Position numbers and translations under genes: made by a program. From Bacteroidales bacterium OttesenSCG-928-M11 (lineage in GTDB: Bacteria; Bacteroidota; Bacteroidia; Bacteroidales; Azobacteroidaceae), in assembly GCA_030265685.1 (NCBI GenBank), contig JAJDGO010000014.1, positions 1-34,872 on the forward strand: a stretch of 34,872 nucleotides of DNA, in the 5' to 3' direction. Numbering within the stretch: the stretch's first letter is position 1; each line of letters starts with the position of its first letter. Below the pieces are notes generated by a model, which worked only from the letters and a program-made list of their open reading frames with translations, was not told where the DNA came from and did not search any database. Shown piece by piece: positions 17,124 through 25,232 of this stretch.

Positions 17124-18602
17124 TTAAATTTTCACACTTGGCAATGAGATTATAAAGCGTGTAAATTCGCCATAATCGCTTTCGGCCTTAATAGTTCCAT
17201 TTAATTCGTTTACAATTCGTTTTACATAGGCCAAGCCTAATCCAAATCCTTTTACGTCGTGCCTGTTTCCCGTAGGAACTCTATAAAATCTATCGAATAT
17301 CTTTTTAATATTTTCTTTCTTGATACCTATTCCGTTATCTTGAATTGTTATTTGAACCCGATCTCCTACATTGGCTGTTTTAATAATTAGCTCCAATGAT
17401 TTGTTGGGGTTTCTGTATTTGATTGCATTTTCCATTAAATTAAACAACACGTTTGTAAAATGCATTTTATCAATCATTATTGTTGATTCGAGCGCTTCTA
17501 ACTCAATATCGAGTGTTCCTCCTGCTTTTTCTACCCGAAGAACAAAGGTATTTGCGATACTTGCTATTAAATCATTTACGTCTACATCAACCATTTTGAA
17601 CTGAGTTGCACCATCTTCGAACAAAGACATTTGTAGAACTTTTTCGACCAAGAAGCCCAATCGTTTGCTTTCATCTCCAATTACGGCGCGGGCAGACTCC
17701 ATTAGGCGTGGAGAGTTTTTCAAACCCGGGTCGTTTAGTGTTTGCGCTGCCAACGAAATACTTGCTACCGGCGTTTTCAGCTCATGAGTCATGTTATTAA
17801 CGAAGTCGTTTTTCATTTCAGACAAACGTTTTTGTCTAAAGATTACGTATAAAGTGGATATAAATATCAACAACAGTACCACAGTAAATACTAAAGACGG
17901 GACAATAAAGCTAACCGAATTTAGAACATATTTCCTTTCGGTAGGGAAAACAACCTTTAAGGTGTATACCTTATTGTCGGAACTTTTGGGAAATAGCACT
18001 TGTGAATAAATTCTTTTCCCATGACATGAGTTAATATCTTCGTTCCCGAATATGATATTCTTGTTATTGTCTACCAAAACAAACGTAAAAGGCAGCTCCA
18101 AGTTGTTGTTTTGCAATTCGGTTTTTATATAATTATTCAATTTATCAAAATCAAGTCGTTCCTCAATCGGTTTATCCGAAGCTTTCATCAAATTACGAAT
18201 CACTTGATCTAATAAGTTTTGGTTATATAAATACCTTTCTTGCCACGATTCTTGAATTGCTTGTGATTGCAAACTTAAATCTTTCTTTTCAGAAAGAGTC
18301 GATTTATTTCCTCCCAACGACAACCTTTGTTGTTCTCCTTGCATAATACGGGAAGAAGATCGGGTCGATTTTTTACCTAAATATCTTTTGTTCGAGGCAA
18401 TGATTTGATCGTCCAAAAACTTAGCCGTTTCTTCCAGCTCTATATCATTAGAAACTTGGTAAAGACTACGCTTAACTGCCTCTTCGAATTGATCTTCTTG
18501 ATTGGAAATAATAGCATGGATATAATTTGCTTGTAGATATAGCAATCCAAAGAAAGCAAAAAGCATAACTGCTCCTAATAACCATATTGTTGATTTCCTC
18601 AT
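17124..18602 (-). CDS. rprX: Sensor histidine kinase RprX
   Basis: RprX is the partner kinase of RprY. The 492-residue protein has transmembrane helices near residues 6-26 and 231-256 enclosing a periplasmic sensor region of about 200 residues. No HAMP domain is evident after the second helix. The HisKA motif FVNNMTHELKTPVAS carries His273. The ATPase core has the N box (NLMENAIKYRN), G1 (DNGIGI), F-like FDRFYRVPTG and G2 (GFGLGLAYVKRI). The periplasmic region is variable and gives no ligand clue. The start at 18602 gives a basic N terminus before the first helix. rprY follows after 20 nt. I see no clear -7 box upstream. Confidence 0.94.
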   Translation of the reverse strand: MRKSTIWLLGAVMLFAFFGLLYLQANYIHAIISNQEDQFEEAVKRSLYQVSNDIELEETAKFLDDQIIASNKRYLGKKSTRSSSRIMQGEQQRLSLGGNKSTLSEKKDLSLQSQAIQESWQERYLYNQNLLDQVIRNLMKASDKPIEERLDFDKLNNYIKTELQNNNLELPFTFVLVDNNKNIIFGNEDINSCHGKRIYSQVLFPKSSDNKVYTLKVVFPTERKYVLNSVSFIVPSLVFTVVLLLIFISTLYVIFRQKRLSEMKNDFVNNMTHELKTPVASISLAAQTLNDPGLKNSPRLMESARAVIGDESKRLGFLVEKVLQMSLFEDGATQFKMVDVDVNDLIASIANTFVLRVEKAGGTLDIELEALESTIMIDKMHFTNVLFNLMENAIKYRNPNKSLELIIKTANVGDRVQITIQDNGIGIKKENIKKIFDRFYRVPTGNRHDVKGFGLGLAYVKRIVNELNGTIKAESDYGEFTRFIISLPSVKI

Positions 18603-18769
18603 TTATCTGACTTTCTTTTAACTAACAACAAAATAACTGATTATTTGTTTATCTATTTCTTAAAATAAAATAAAAGATTTTTCTTAAAGAATAAATCTAT
18701 TTAACAAATCGACTAAACTTCTCTTCTTTGGAGAAATTATGTTAATTTTAACATTTCAGCTTCTTTTTT
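18603..18769. other. AT-rich spacer with a weak hairpin between the M20 gene and rprX
   Basis: The 167-bp gap holds a 7-bp-arm dyad (ATGTTAA / TTAACAT with TT between, 18739-18754) about 16 nt after the M20 gene stop. It could terminate that transcript, but its all-AT-rich stem and missing T tract make this unsure. Nothing else is evident. Confidence 0.35.
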
Positions 18770-19837
18770 TTATTCAAAATTAAACCCATCCAACAGCTTA
18801 AAGTATAGCTCGATTGCTTCTCTAATCTCTGTTGAATAAATAAATTCGTCGGCAGTATGAGACCGGGAAGATTCTCCCGGACCGATCTTAATAGAGGGAA
18901 AAGACATCAAGGATTGGTCGGAAAGGGTTGGAGAACCAAAAGGTTTTAAACCCAATAGTTTTATTCTTGACAGGATCGGATGATTTGATGGCAGTCCGGA
19001 TGAATTTAGTCGGAACGAACGAGCTTCGATTTTGCAATTTTCCATGCTTTCTACAATGGAGTTATAAAGTTCTTGATTCGAATATAGCTCGTTTGTTCTT
19101 ACATCAACCGTAAAAGTACATTTATCCGGAATAACATTATGCTGAGTTCCTGAATTTATCATCGTAACTGTCATCTTAACTTCGCCAAGCAAATCGCTTT
19201 TTCGAGGAAACTGCTTTGTCCGGAACCAGTCGATAATAGGAAAAGTTTTATAGATTGCGTTCTCTCCTTCGTTCCGGGCAGCATGTCCCGACCGACCTTC
19301 TACTACACAATCCAAGACCATTAAGCCTCTTTCTGCAATAGCAGGCTGCATTGCTGTCGGTTCTCCAACGATTGCGAAAGAAACAGGAGGCAAATCGACC
19401 AAAGCAAGTTCAATACCTTCTTTCCCTGATACTTCTTCTTCGGCAGAAGCTAAGAAGATTAGGTTATAATCTTGTTCTTTGCTTGTCAACAATAAGAAAA
19501 CAGACAACAAAGATACCAACGAAGCTCCGGCGTCATTACTACCTAATCCGTAAAGTTTCCCTTCTATTTCTTCGGGGACATAGGGATTTTTCGTCCATCC
19601 GGCAACCGGTTTTACGGTATCTATATGAGAGTTGAGCAAAATAACCGGTTTTCCTTCTTTCCATTCACGAGAAGATATCCAAAGATTGTTTCCTTTTCTT
19701 GACGGAACAAAGTTCATTTTTTTCAAGTGATCTTCTAACATGTCTGCCAAAAGTGTTTCTTCCCGGCTAACAGATCGTATAGCAATCATTTTTTTCAATA
19801 AATCAATTGCATTGTAGTAGTATTCGTCAATCTTCAT
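18770..19837 (-). CDS. argE: M20 family metallo-hydrolase, acetylornithine deacetylase (ArgE)-like
   Basis: M20 enzymes remove acyl groups from N-acylated amino acids using two zinc ions. The 355-residue protein has the first metal-binding motif LLNSHIDTV, the bridging aspartate in GLGSNDAGAS, the catalytic glutamate pair in SAEEEVSG, a further ligand in VGEPTAM, and late GPGESSRSHTADE with the last histidine. The dimerisation domain begins near MVLDCVVEGRSGHAARNE. Length and motifs fit ArgE/DapE-type deacylases. In Bacteroidota arginine synthesis runs through N-acylated citrulline, so an N-acylcitrulline or N-acylornithine substrate is likely, but no arg genes are nearby to confirm it. It stands alone. 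A -7 box TACCTTTG lies at 19866-19859. Confidence 0.85.
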   Translation of the reverse strand: MKIDEYYYNAIDLLKKMIAIRSVSREETLLADMLEDHLKKMNFVPSRKGNNLWISSREWKEGKPVILLNSHIDTVKPVAGWTKNPYVPEEIEGKLYGLGSNDAGASLVSLLSVFLLLTSKEQDYNLIFLASAEEEVSGKEGIELALVDLPPVSFAIVGEPTAMQPAIAERGLMVLDCVVEGRSGHAARNEGENAIYKTFPIIDWFRTKQFPRKSDLLGEVKMTVTMINSGTQHNVIPDKCTFTVDVRTNELYSNQELYNSIVESMENCKIEARSFRLNSSGLPSNHPILSRIKLLGLKPFGSPTLSDQSLMSFPSIKIGPGESSRSHTADEFIYSTEIREAIELYFKLLDGFNFE

Positions 19838-19858
19838 CCTCTTCTATTTTCTTTTTTA

Positions 19859-19866
19859 CAAAGGTA
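19859..19866 (-). promoter_or_regulatory. Candidate -7 element for the M20 hydrolase gene
   Basis: Minus-strand TACCTTTG matches TAnnTTTG, 22 bp before the ATG at 19837. No -33 element is clear. The same octamer precedes trmD and the prenyltransferase gene. Confidence 0.45.
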
Positions 19867-19961
19867 TAAAATCTAAAGAAAAGGCATCCTATTTTCAAAA
19901 TTTATTTTGTTACAAAACGAAGACCGAATCTAACAAAAAGAAAGATAATACAACTCAAATC

Positions 19962-20071
19962 AAGTTATAGTAAAACTTAGTCAAAGTTGTAGTAAAACTT
20001 GATCGAAGTTATAGTAAAACTTAGTCAAAGTTATTAGGAAACTTTGCACAAGTCTTGATATAAGTTTATTT
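19962..20071. repeat. 22-bp-phased dyad repeat array C
   Basis: Five units start at 19962, 19984, 20006, 20028 and 20050, exactly 22 bp apart. The core is AAGTTATAGTAAAACTT, whose ends are inverted repeats; units one and three are identical over all 22 bases, and unit two differs from them at five positions. Units four and five are diverged. The array lies in the divergent gap between the M20 gene and the acyl-CoA synthetase. There are no unique spacers, so it is not a CRISPR. Confidence 0.85.
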
Positions 20072-20257
20072 ATTTGTTTATCAATGATTTGAGATTTGTT
20101 AATTTTTTCTAAAACGATCATTTTACAACATCGTCCCAAACAAAGCGTAAGCAAAACAGCCCGAACAATGACATTTTCGGTATAGACAAATATCAAAAGA
20201 AAAGATTAAATAACACATTTATAACATTTCAAATTGTATTATTCCAAAAATATAATG
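20072..20257. other. Intergenic region between array C and the acyl-CoA synthetase promoter
   Basis: This AT-rich stretch shows no gene or clear structure. Together with array C and the M20 promoter it makes up the 451-bp divergent gap 19838-20288. A 71-codon minus-strand frame (19981-20196) crosses the repeat array and is not credible as a gene. Confidence 0.4.
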
Positions 20258-20265
20258 TATTTTTG
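20258..20265 (+). promoter_or_regulatory. Candidate -7 element for the acyl-CoA synthetase gene
   Basis: TATTTTTG matches TAnnTTTG and lies 23 bp before the ATG at 20289. A TTG at 20234-20236 lies 21 bp upstream and might serve as a partial -33 element. Confidence 0.45.
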
Positions 20266-20288
20266 TCGTTTAAATTTACAAGTAAAGC

Positions 20289-22100
20289 ATGAAATACTAT
20301 CACTTGGCGCATGTTGTTCATGAAAATGCAAAAAAATATGCAGAAGATGAAGCAATAAAAGTTAGAAACGAATCTACCGGGCTTTGGCATTCAATATCTT
20401 GGAACGAGTTTTCCAACAAAGTTATGATGATAGCCGGGGCGATGTGCCATATCGGAATTAAATATAAAGATAATATCGGGATTTATTCCCAAAACATGGC
20501 AGAATGTTTATACGTAGACTTCGGAGCGTTCGCCAATCGGGCAGTCATGGTTCCCATGTATGCCACCTCTTCTATCCCACAAATATCGTACATTATTAAT
20601 GAAACTGAGATAGAACTTTTGTTTGTAGGAGAACAATGGCAGTATGATAATGCCTATCTTGTACAACAAGAAAGCCGATTTTTGAAACAAATCGTTATCT
20701 TCGACAGTAAAGTAATCAAAAACGAAAAGGATAGAACAAGCCTCTACTTTGATGAGTTTTGCTCACCTAAGATGAGAAATTCGGAAGATATGCTAACTGT
20801 TGAAAAACGGATGAAAGAAGTGAAGGAAACTGATCTTGCGCATATAATATATACTTCGGGAACAACCGGAGAATCGAAAGGAGTAATGCTATCCCATAAC
20901 AATTACTTGAAAGTTTGTCACACGCACGATGTCCGATTAAACTATTTACCGAAGCGATTTCTTTCGATTTGTTTTCTTCCGATGACTCATATTTTCGAAA
21001 AAGCATGGTCTATCTATTGCATCCACAAAGGATGTACGTTGGCAATCAGCTTCGATCCAAGAGAAATACAAACCTACTTGAAAGAAGTACGACCGGAAGC
21101 CATGTGCAGTGTACCTCGTTTTTGGGAAAAAGTATATGCCGGAGTACAAGAAAAAATAGACTCTTACCCCTCTTTGTTGAAAAACATTTTCCTTGATGCA
21201 TTAAAAACCGGAAAAAAACACAACTTAGACTACCGGAATAAAAGTAAAAAAGCACCTTGGGGAACAAGAATAAAATTCCATTTATACAATGCCACCGTAT
21301 ACAAAATACTAAAAAAGCAAATAGGTATAGAAAGAGGTCTGATTTTTCCTACAGCAGGTGCGGCCTTGTCTGAAAGAATAAATGTCTTTCTTCAATCCGT
21401 AAATATTCCAATAATATACGGATATGGGCTAACAGAAACAACAGCAACGGTCAGTTGTTTTCCTCAAATCGGATTCGAGATGGGAACAGTTGGCAAAATA
21501 ATGCCTGAAACAGAGGTTCGAATAGGAGAAAACAACGAAATATTAGTTCGCGGCGAAAGCGTAACACAAGGTTATTACAAAAAACCGGAAGCAACTAAAG
21601 AAGCTTTTACGGAAGACGGATATTTCCGAACAGGAGATGCCGGCAAGTTAACCGAAGAAAATGGAATTATACTAACCGAACGAATCAAAGATCTATATAA
21701 AACTTCGAACGGAAAATATATTGCTCCGCAACAACTTGAGGGAAGATTGACAGACGATAAGTATATAGACAACGCAATCATTATAGCCGATCAGCGAAAA
21801 TATGTTTCAGCTTTAATAATTCCCGCTTTCGAAGAATTAAAAACATTTGCCGATCAGAACAACATTAGCTACGACTCTATCGAAGAATTGATTCAAAAAG
21901 ATCAAATAATAGAATTATTCAATACAAGAATCAAAGCAATGCAAAACGAGTTTGCCACTTACGAGCAAATAAAACGCTTCGAATTGCTCTCCGAACCCTT
22001 TACAATTCAATCGGGAGAACTTACAAATACCCTCAAGATGAAAAGAGCTTTCATCACAAATAAATATCAAGAGATCATTAATAAAATGTATACCGATTAA
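20289..22100 (+). CDS. Long-chain fatty acid--CoA ligase (AMP-binding enzyme)
   Basis: The enzyme activates a fatty acid to its acyl-CoA through an acyl-adenylate. The 603-residue protein has the usual order of adenylate-forming motifs: the P-loop IIYTSGTTGESKGVMLSH near residue 190, LPMTHIFEK, IIYGYGLTETTATVS near 380, YFRTGDAGKL near 450, and the C-terminal hinge and catalytic region around ERIKDLYKTSNGKYIAPQQLE. Length and motifs match the FAA1/LACS-like synthetases common in Bacteroidota. It starts at 20289 behind a -7 box. The TlpA-type gene begins 46 nt after its stop; no separate promoter was recognised there, so read-through into the envelope cluster is possible. Chain-length preference cannot be read from the sequence. 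Confidence 0.93.
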   Translation: MKYYHLAHVVHENAKKYAEDEAIKVRNESTGLWHSISWNEFSNKVMMIAGAMCHIGIKYKDNIGIYSQNMAECLYVDFGAFANRAVMVPMYATSSIPQISYIINETEIELLFVGEQWQYDNAYLVQQESRFLKQIVIFDSKVIKNEKDRTSLYFDEFCSPKMRNSEDMLTVEKRMKEVKETDLAHIIYTSGTTGESKGVMLSHNNYLKVCHTHDVRLNYLPKRFLSICFLPMTHIFEKAWSIYCIHKGCTLAISFDPREIQTYLKEVRPEAMCSVPRFWEKVYAGVQEKIDSYPSLLKNIFLDALKTGKKHNLDYRNKSKKAPWGTRIKFHLYNATVYKILKKQIGIERGLIFPTAGAALSERINVFLQSVNIPIIYGYGLTETTATVSCFPQIGFEMGTVGKIMPETEVRIGENNEILVRGESVTQGYYKKPEATKEAFTEDGYFRTGDAGKLTEENGIILTERIKDLYKTSNGKYIAPQQLEGRLTDDKYIDNAIIIADQRKYVSALIIPAFEELKTFADQNNISYDSIEELIQKDQIIELFNTRIKAMQNEFATYEQIKRFELLSEPFTIQSGELTNTLKMKRAFITNKYQEIINKMYTD

Positions 22101-22146
22101 ACAATCTATACAAGTTCAAGTCTAACACTATATTAAATAAAAAATT

Positions 22147-22644
22147 ATGTTGAGAACATCGTTAATTATTATCGCCACCTTGTTATGCTCGATTTGTGTA
22201 TCAGCACAACAAATCCCTTCTATTTCATTAAAAACAGTTGAGGGAAAAACAATCAATACCGCAGAGTTGGATAATGAAGGCAAACCAATTATCATTAGTT
22301 TTTGGGCAACTTGGTGTAAACCTTGTTTGCGGGAACTAAATGCTATTCATGAAATGTACGAAGAATGGCAAGAAGAAACAGGATTAAAGCTTGTTGCCGT
22401 ATCAACAGACGAGGCCCAAAACGTAAATAGAGTTAAACCTTTAGTAGATCGTTTCGGATGGGAATACGAAGTTTGGTTAGATCCTAACGGAGATTTTAAG
22501 AGAGCGATGAATGCTCATACTATGCCAACAGTTATTATTATTGACGGGAAGGGAAATATTGTAGAAACTCGTTATGGATATACTGATGGTTCCGAAACTC
22601 ATTTGATAGAAAAGGTAAGAGAATTGATAGAGCAAGAAGATTAA
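22147..22644 (+). CDS. TlpA/ResA-like periplasmic thioredoxin
   Basis: The 165-residue protein has a signal peptide (MLRTSLIIIATLLCSICVSAQ) and a single thioredoxin-fold domain of the TlpA/ResA type. The active site is Cys57-Lys-Pro-Cys60 in FWATWCKPCLREL; further marks are KLVAVSTDEA and the cis-Pro loop HTMPTVIIID. Such proteins are membrane-facing periplasmic thiol reductants that receive electrons from DsbD or CcdA. It is the first of six close-packed envelope genes, four of which carry CxxC motifs. It could therefore keep the exported partners reduced or help oxidise them; this is inference. The stop is 18 nt before the next start, within a 14-bp tandem duplication. Confidence 0.93.
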   Translation: MLRTSLIIIATLLCSICVSAQQIPSISLKTVEGKTINTAELDNEGKPIIISFWATWCKPCLRELNAIHEMYEEWQEETGLKLVAVSTDEAQNVNRVKPLVDRFGWEYEVWLDPNGDFKRAMNAHTMPTVIIIDGKGNIVETRYGYTDGSETHLIEKVRELIEQED

Positions 22645-22661
22645 TTTCAAGAAGATTAATT
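22633..22661. repeat. 14-bp tandem duplication at the tlpA-like/barrel gene junction
   Basis: CAAGAAGATTAATT occurs at 22633-22646 and again at 22648-22661, one base apart. It covers the stop codon of the TlpA-like gene and the ribosome-binding region of the next gene, whose ATG is at 22663. It looks like a small local duplication. Confidence 0.7.
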
Positions 22662-22662
22662 A

Positions 22663-24351
22663 ATGACAAGAAACATAAAATTCGCACTGCTATTTATTTG
22701 TACCTTTAGTTTAATCAACTTAAATGCACAAATCGATTTAGGCAAAGGAGCTTTTATAACCGGAAGCCTACAAAGCGACAACTTGATAGAAAAAAACGGA
22801 TCCGACTTAGATATGATGGACAACTCGTACCTAAATGTCAACTTATCCGCAGGAAGTATCTATGCAGGTGTTCGATTAGATTTTACCGAGTATCCCCTAC
22901 CCGGATATGAAAACGACTTTAAAGGATATGGCTTAGGAAATATCTTTTTAACTTGGAAGAAAAACAACTTAGAACTTACAGCAGGTAGTATTTACGATCA
23001 ATTCGGAAGTGGCTTTATTTTGAGAACATACGAAGAGCGAAATCTCGGAATAGACAACTCTCTTATGGGAGGAAGAATAAAATATCAACCGTTTAAAGGT
23101 GTTGATTTGAAAGTATTAGGAGGAAGCCAGAAAAATTATTACGACTATAACAAAGGATTTGTTGGAGGAGCTGACGTTGAATTAAGCTTAGATCAGTGGA
23201 TTAATAAACTTCAAGAAAATAATACATATTGGTCGTTCGGAGCTTCTTATGTAACAAAATACGAAAAAGACGAAGTTCTGTTGGTTTACGACAACTCTCC
23301 CGAATACGAATGGTATAAACGAATGAACTTACCTGAATATGTAGGAGCTTTTGATGTAAGAACCAAGTATCAGAAAGGCAATATCAGCGTATTAGGAGAA
23401 TATGCTTTAAAAGCAAACGATCCGTCGGCAGACAATGGATATATCTATCATTGGGGAAATGCGGCTTTGTTATCATTAACATATTCTCAAAAAGGAATGA
23501 CTGCTTTAGTACAAGCCAAAAGAAGCGACAATATGGCTTTTAGAAGCAAGAGAAGCGTACAAGGAACTTCTTCGTTCATCAATCATCTTCCCGCCTTTAC
23601 TCAACAACACACCTATGCTTTAGCAACTATTTATCCATATGCCACTCAACCAAATGGAGAATGGGCATTTCAAGGAGAATTTAGTTACAATTTCAAAAAA
23701 AATACTCCATTAGGAGGTAAATACGGAACAAAGGTAAGAGTAAATGCATCGCATATTCGCGACATTGATCGAGAAGAAAAGCCAGAAACCGGTTATATGG
23801 GAACTAACGAGTACAAATCCTCTTTCTTTAAAGTAGGAGATGAAGTTTATTACCAAGATATAAACGTTGATATTGACAAACGGATAACCAAAGATTTCAA
23901 GTTAAATTTGATGTATATGAATCAACGGTATAATCCTATAATAGTTGGTCATCCGGAAGACATGATTACTTCTAATATATTTATTGCAGAAGGGAAATAT
24001 CAGGTCAATAAAAAAATGACATTAAGAGCAGAAGCCCAATATTTGTATGCAAGCGACTATAAAGGAAGCAAAGATATTGACCCACACGACCGATCAAATC
24101 AAGGAGATTGGATATTTGGACTTGTAGAGTTATCACTTGCTCCCGGTTGGATGTTTGCAGTTCAAGACAACTACAATTTAGGAAGCTTGAAAGAACATTA
24201 TTATATGCTTTCTGCTGTTTGGAATATCAAATCACATCGGATACAACTCGGTTATGGAAAAACACGAGCCGGTTATGATTGTTCCGGAGGAGTGTGTCGT
24301 TTGGTTCCGGAAACAGAAGGAGTTCGAATCAATTATAACTTTACTTTCTAA
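22663..24351 (+). CDS. Predicted outer-membrane beta-barrel protein (DUF6029-like)
   Basis: The 562-residue protein starts with a signal peptide (MTRNIKFALLFICTFSLINLNAQ). The remainder is rich in alternating aromatic and polar residues typical of beta-barrel strands, for example NIFLTWKKNNLELTAGSIYDQFGSGFILR. It ends in NYNFTF, with the C-terminal phenylalanine usual for outer-membrane barrels. The overall look matches the Bacteroidota family called DUF6029, named from memory. No catalytic motif is seen; a CSGGVC stretch near the C terminus is unusual for a barrel and could be a disulfide. Position between a TlpA thioredoxin and an Omp28-like lipoprotein suggests an envelope redox complex or an export partner, which is inference. 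Confidence 0.75.
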   Translation: MTRNIKFALLFICTFSLINLNAQIDLGKGAFITGSLQSDNLIEKNGSDLDMMDNSYLNVNLSAGSIYAGVRLDFTEYPLPGYENDFKGYGLGNIFLTWKKNNLELTAGSIYDQFGSGFILRTYEERNLGIDNSLMGGRIKYQPFKGVDLKVLGGSQKNYYDYNKGFVGGADVELSLDQWINKLQENNTYWSFGASYVTKYEKDEVLLVYDNSPEYEWYKRMNLPEYVGAFDVRTKYQKGNISVLGEYALKANDPSADNGYIYHWGNAALLSLTYSQKGMTALVQAKRSDNMAFRSKRSVQGTSSFINHLPAFTQQHTYALATIYPYATQPNGEWAFQGEFSYNFKKNTPLGGKYGTKVRVNASHIRDIDREEKPETGYMGTNEYKSSFFKVGDEVYYQDINVDIDKRITKDFKLNLMYMNQRYNPIIVGHPEDMITSNIFIAEGKYQVNKKMTLRAEAQYLYASDYKGSKDIDPHDRSNQGDWIFGLVELSLAPGWMFAVQDNYNLGSLKEHYYMLSAVWNIKSHRIQLGYGKTRAGYDCSGGVCRLVPETEGVRINYNFTF

Positions 24352-24362
24352 GCAATTAACGT

Positions 24363-25220
24363 ATGGAAACATTAAAATATAATCTAAGAAAAAGCATTTC
24401 TCTTTTACTTTTTGTTTTTTTCATTGCTTCTTTTGTGGCATGCGATGTAATTGACGATGAAGACAAATTGATTGTTGATGATAAAATCCCTTCTAAAAAC
24501 ATAAAAAATACAGTATTATTAGAAGACTTTACCGGAGTTTTGTGCAAAAACTGCCCAGATGCAGCCAGCGTAGCTCATGATATACAAGACAAATTAGGAA
24601 GTCAATTAATTATTGTAAGTATTCATGCCGGACCTTACTCTTCATCAGCACCTGAGTATCAGTCAGAAGCAGGAAATTCTTATTTGAACAAGTTCTATCC
24701 AGCAGCCAATGAATTTCCAGCAGGAATAATTAGTAGAAAACAAGTAGACGGATCTCTTGTACATACTAATTTCAAAAAATGGGAAACATATATCATGGAA
24801 CGCCTAAATTCAGATATTATGGGCAACCGCTTGTTCGATTTTGATATGTTCCCGCAATTCTCAGAAGAAACAAATGAAATTCGGATCGAATCAACAATCA
24901 AAGCTTACAATAATCTATCCGGAGTTCATTTGCAATTATGGATTACCGAGAGTGGAGTCGTAGGAAATCAACTAACTAACACTGAATTCAAAAACGATTA
25001 TATTCATAATCACATGCTTCGCGATGCTATCAATGGCATATGGGGAGAGGAAATTGAATCAATGGAGGAAGATAGTGAGAAACTACTAAGTAATACCTAC
25101 TCATTAAATGATAAAGAATGGGATACAAATAATTTACACATCGTGGGATTTATCTATGACTCAAAGACAATGGAAGTATTACAAGTTTTAGAAAAATCAC
25201 TAATCGAGGTAGAAGAATAA
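24363..25220 (+). CDS. Omp28-related lipoprotein with thioredoxin-like CxxC
   Basis: The 285-residue protein has a lipoprotein signal ending in SFVAC, with Cys27 as the lipid-bearing residue. The acidic run DVIDDEDK follows directly, similar to the acidic export signals of surface lipoproteins in Bacteroidota, so exposure at the cell surface is possible. From residue 50 it is Omp28-like: VLLEDFTGVLCKNCPDAASV, with Cys61 and Cys64 as a CxxC pair, then a thioredoxin-like IIVSIHAGPY. The C-terminal part is a beta-rich domain. Porphyromonas gingivalis Omp28 is the namesake. Whether the CxxC is redox-active is not shown. It lies 11 nt after the barrel gene. Confidence 0.85.
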   Translation: METLKYNLRKSISLLLFVFFIASFVACDVIDDEDKLIVDDKIPSKNIKNTVLLEDFTGVLCKNCPDAASVAHDIQDKLGSQLIIVSIHAGPYSSSAPEYQSEAGNSYLNKFYPAANEFPAGIISRKQVDGSLVHTNFKKWETYIMERLNSDIMGNRLFDFDMFPQFSEETNEIRIESTIKAYNNLSGVHLQLWITESGVVGNQLTNTEFKNDYIHNHMLRDAINGIWGEEIESMEEDSEKLLSNTYSLNDKEWDTNNLHIVGFIYDSKTMEVLQVLEKSLIEVEE

Positions 25221-25232
25221 TTAATAAAATAA

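Noticed and set aside
19962-20071. CRISPR-like array
   Set aside because: The repeats are directly adjacent at 22 bp with no unique spacers, no cas genes are in the window, and the units diverge gradually.
19981-20196. Small minus-strand frame of 71 codons over array C
   Set aside because: Its C-terminal part is translated repeat sequence and no promoter lies upstream.
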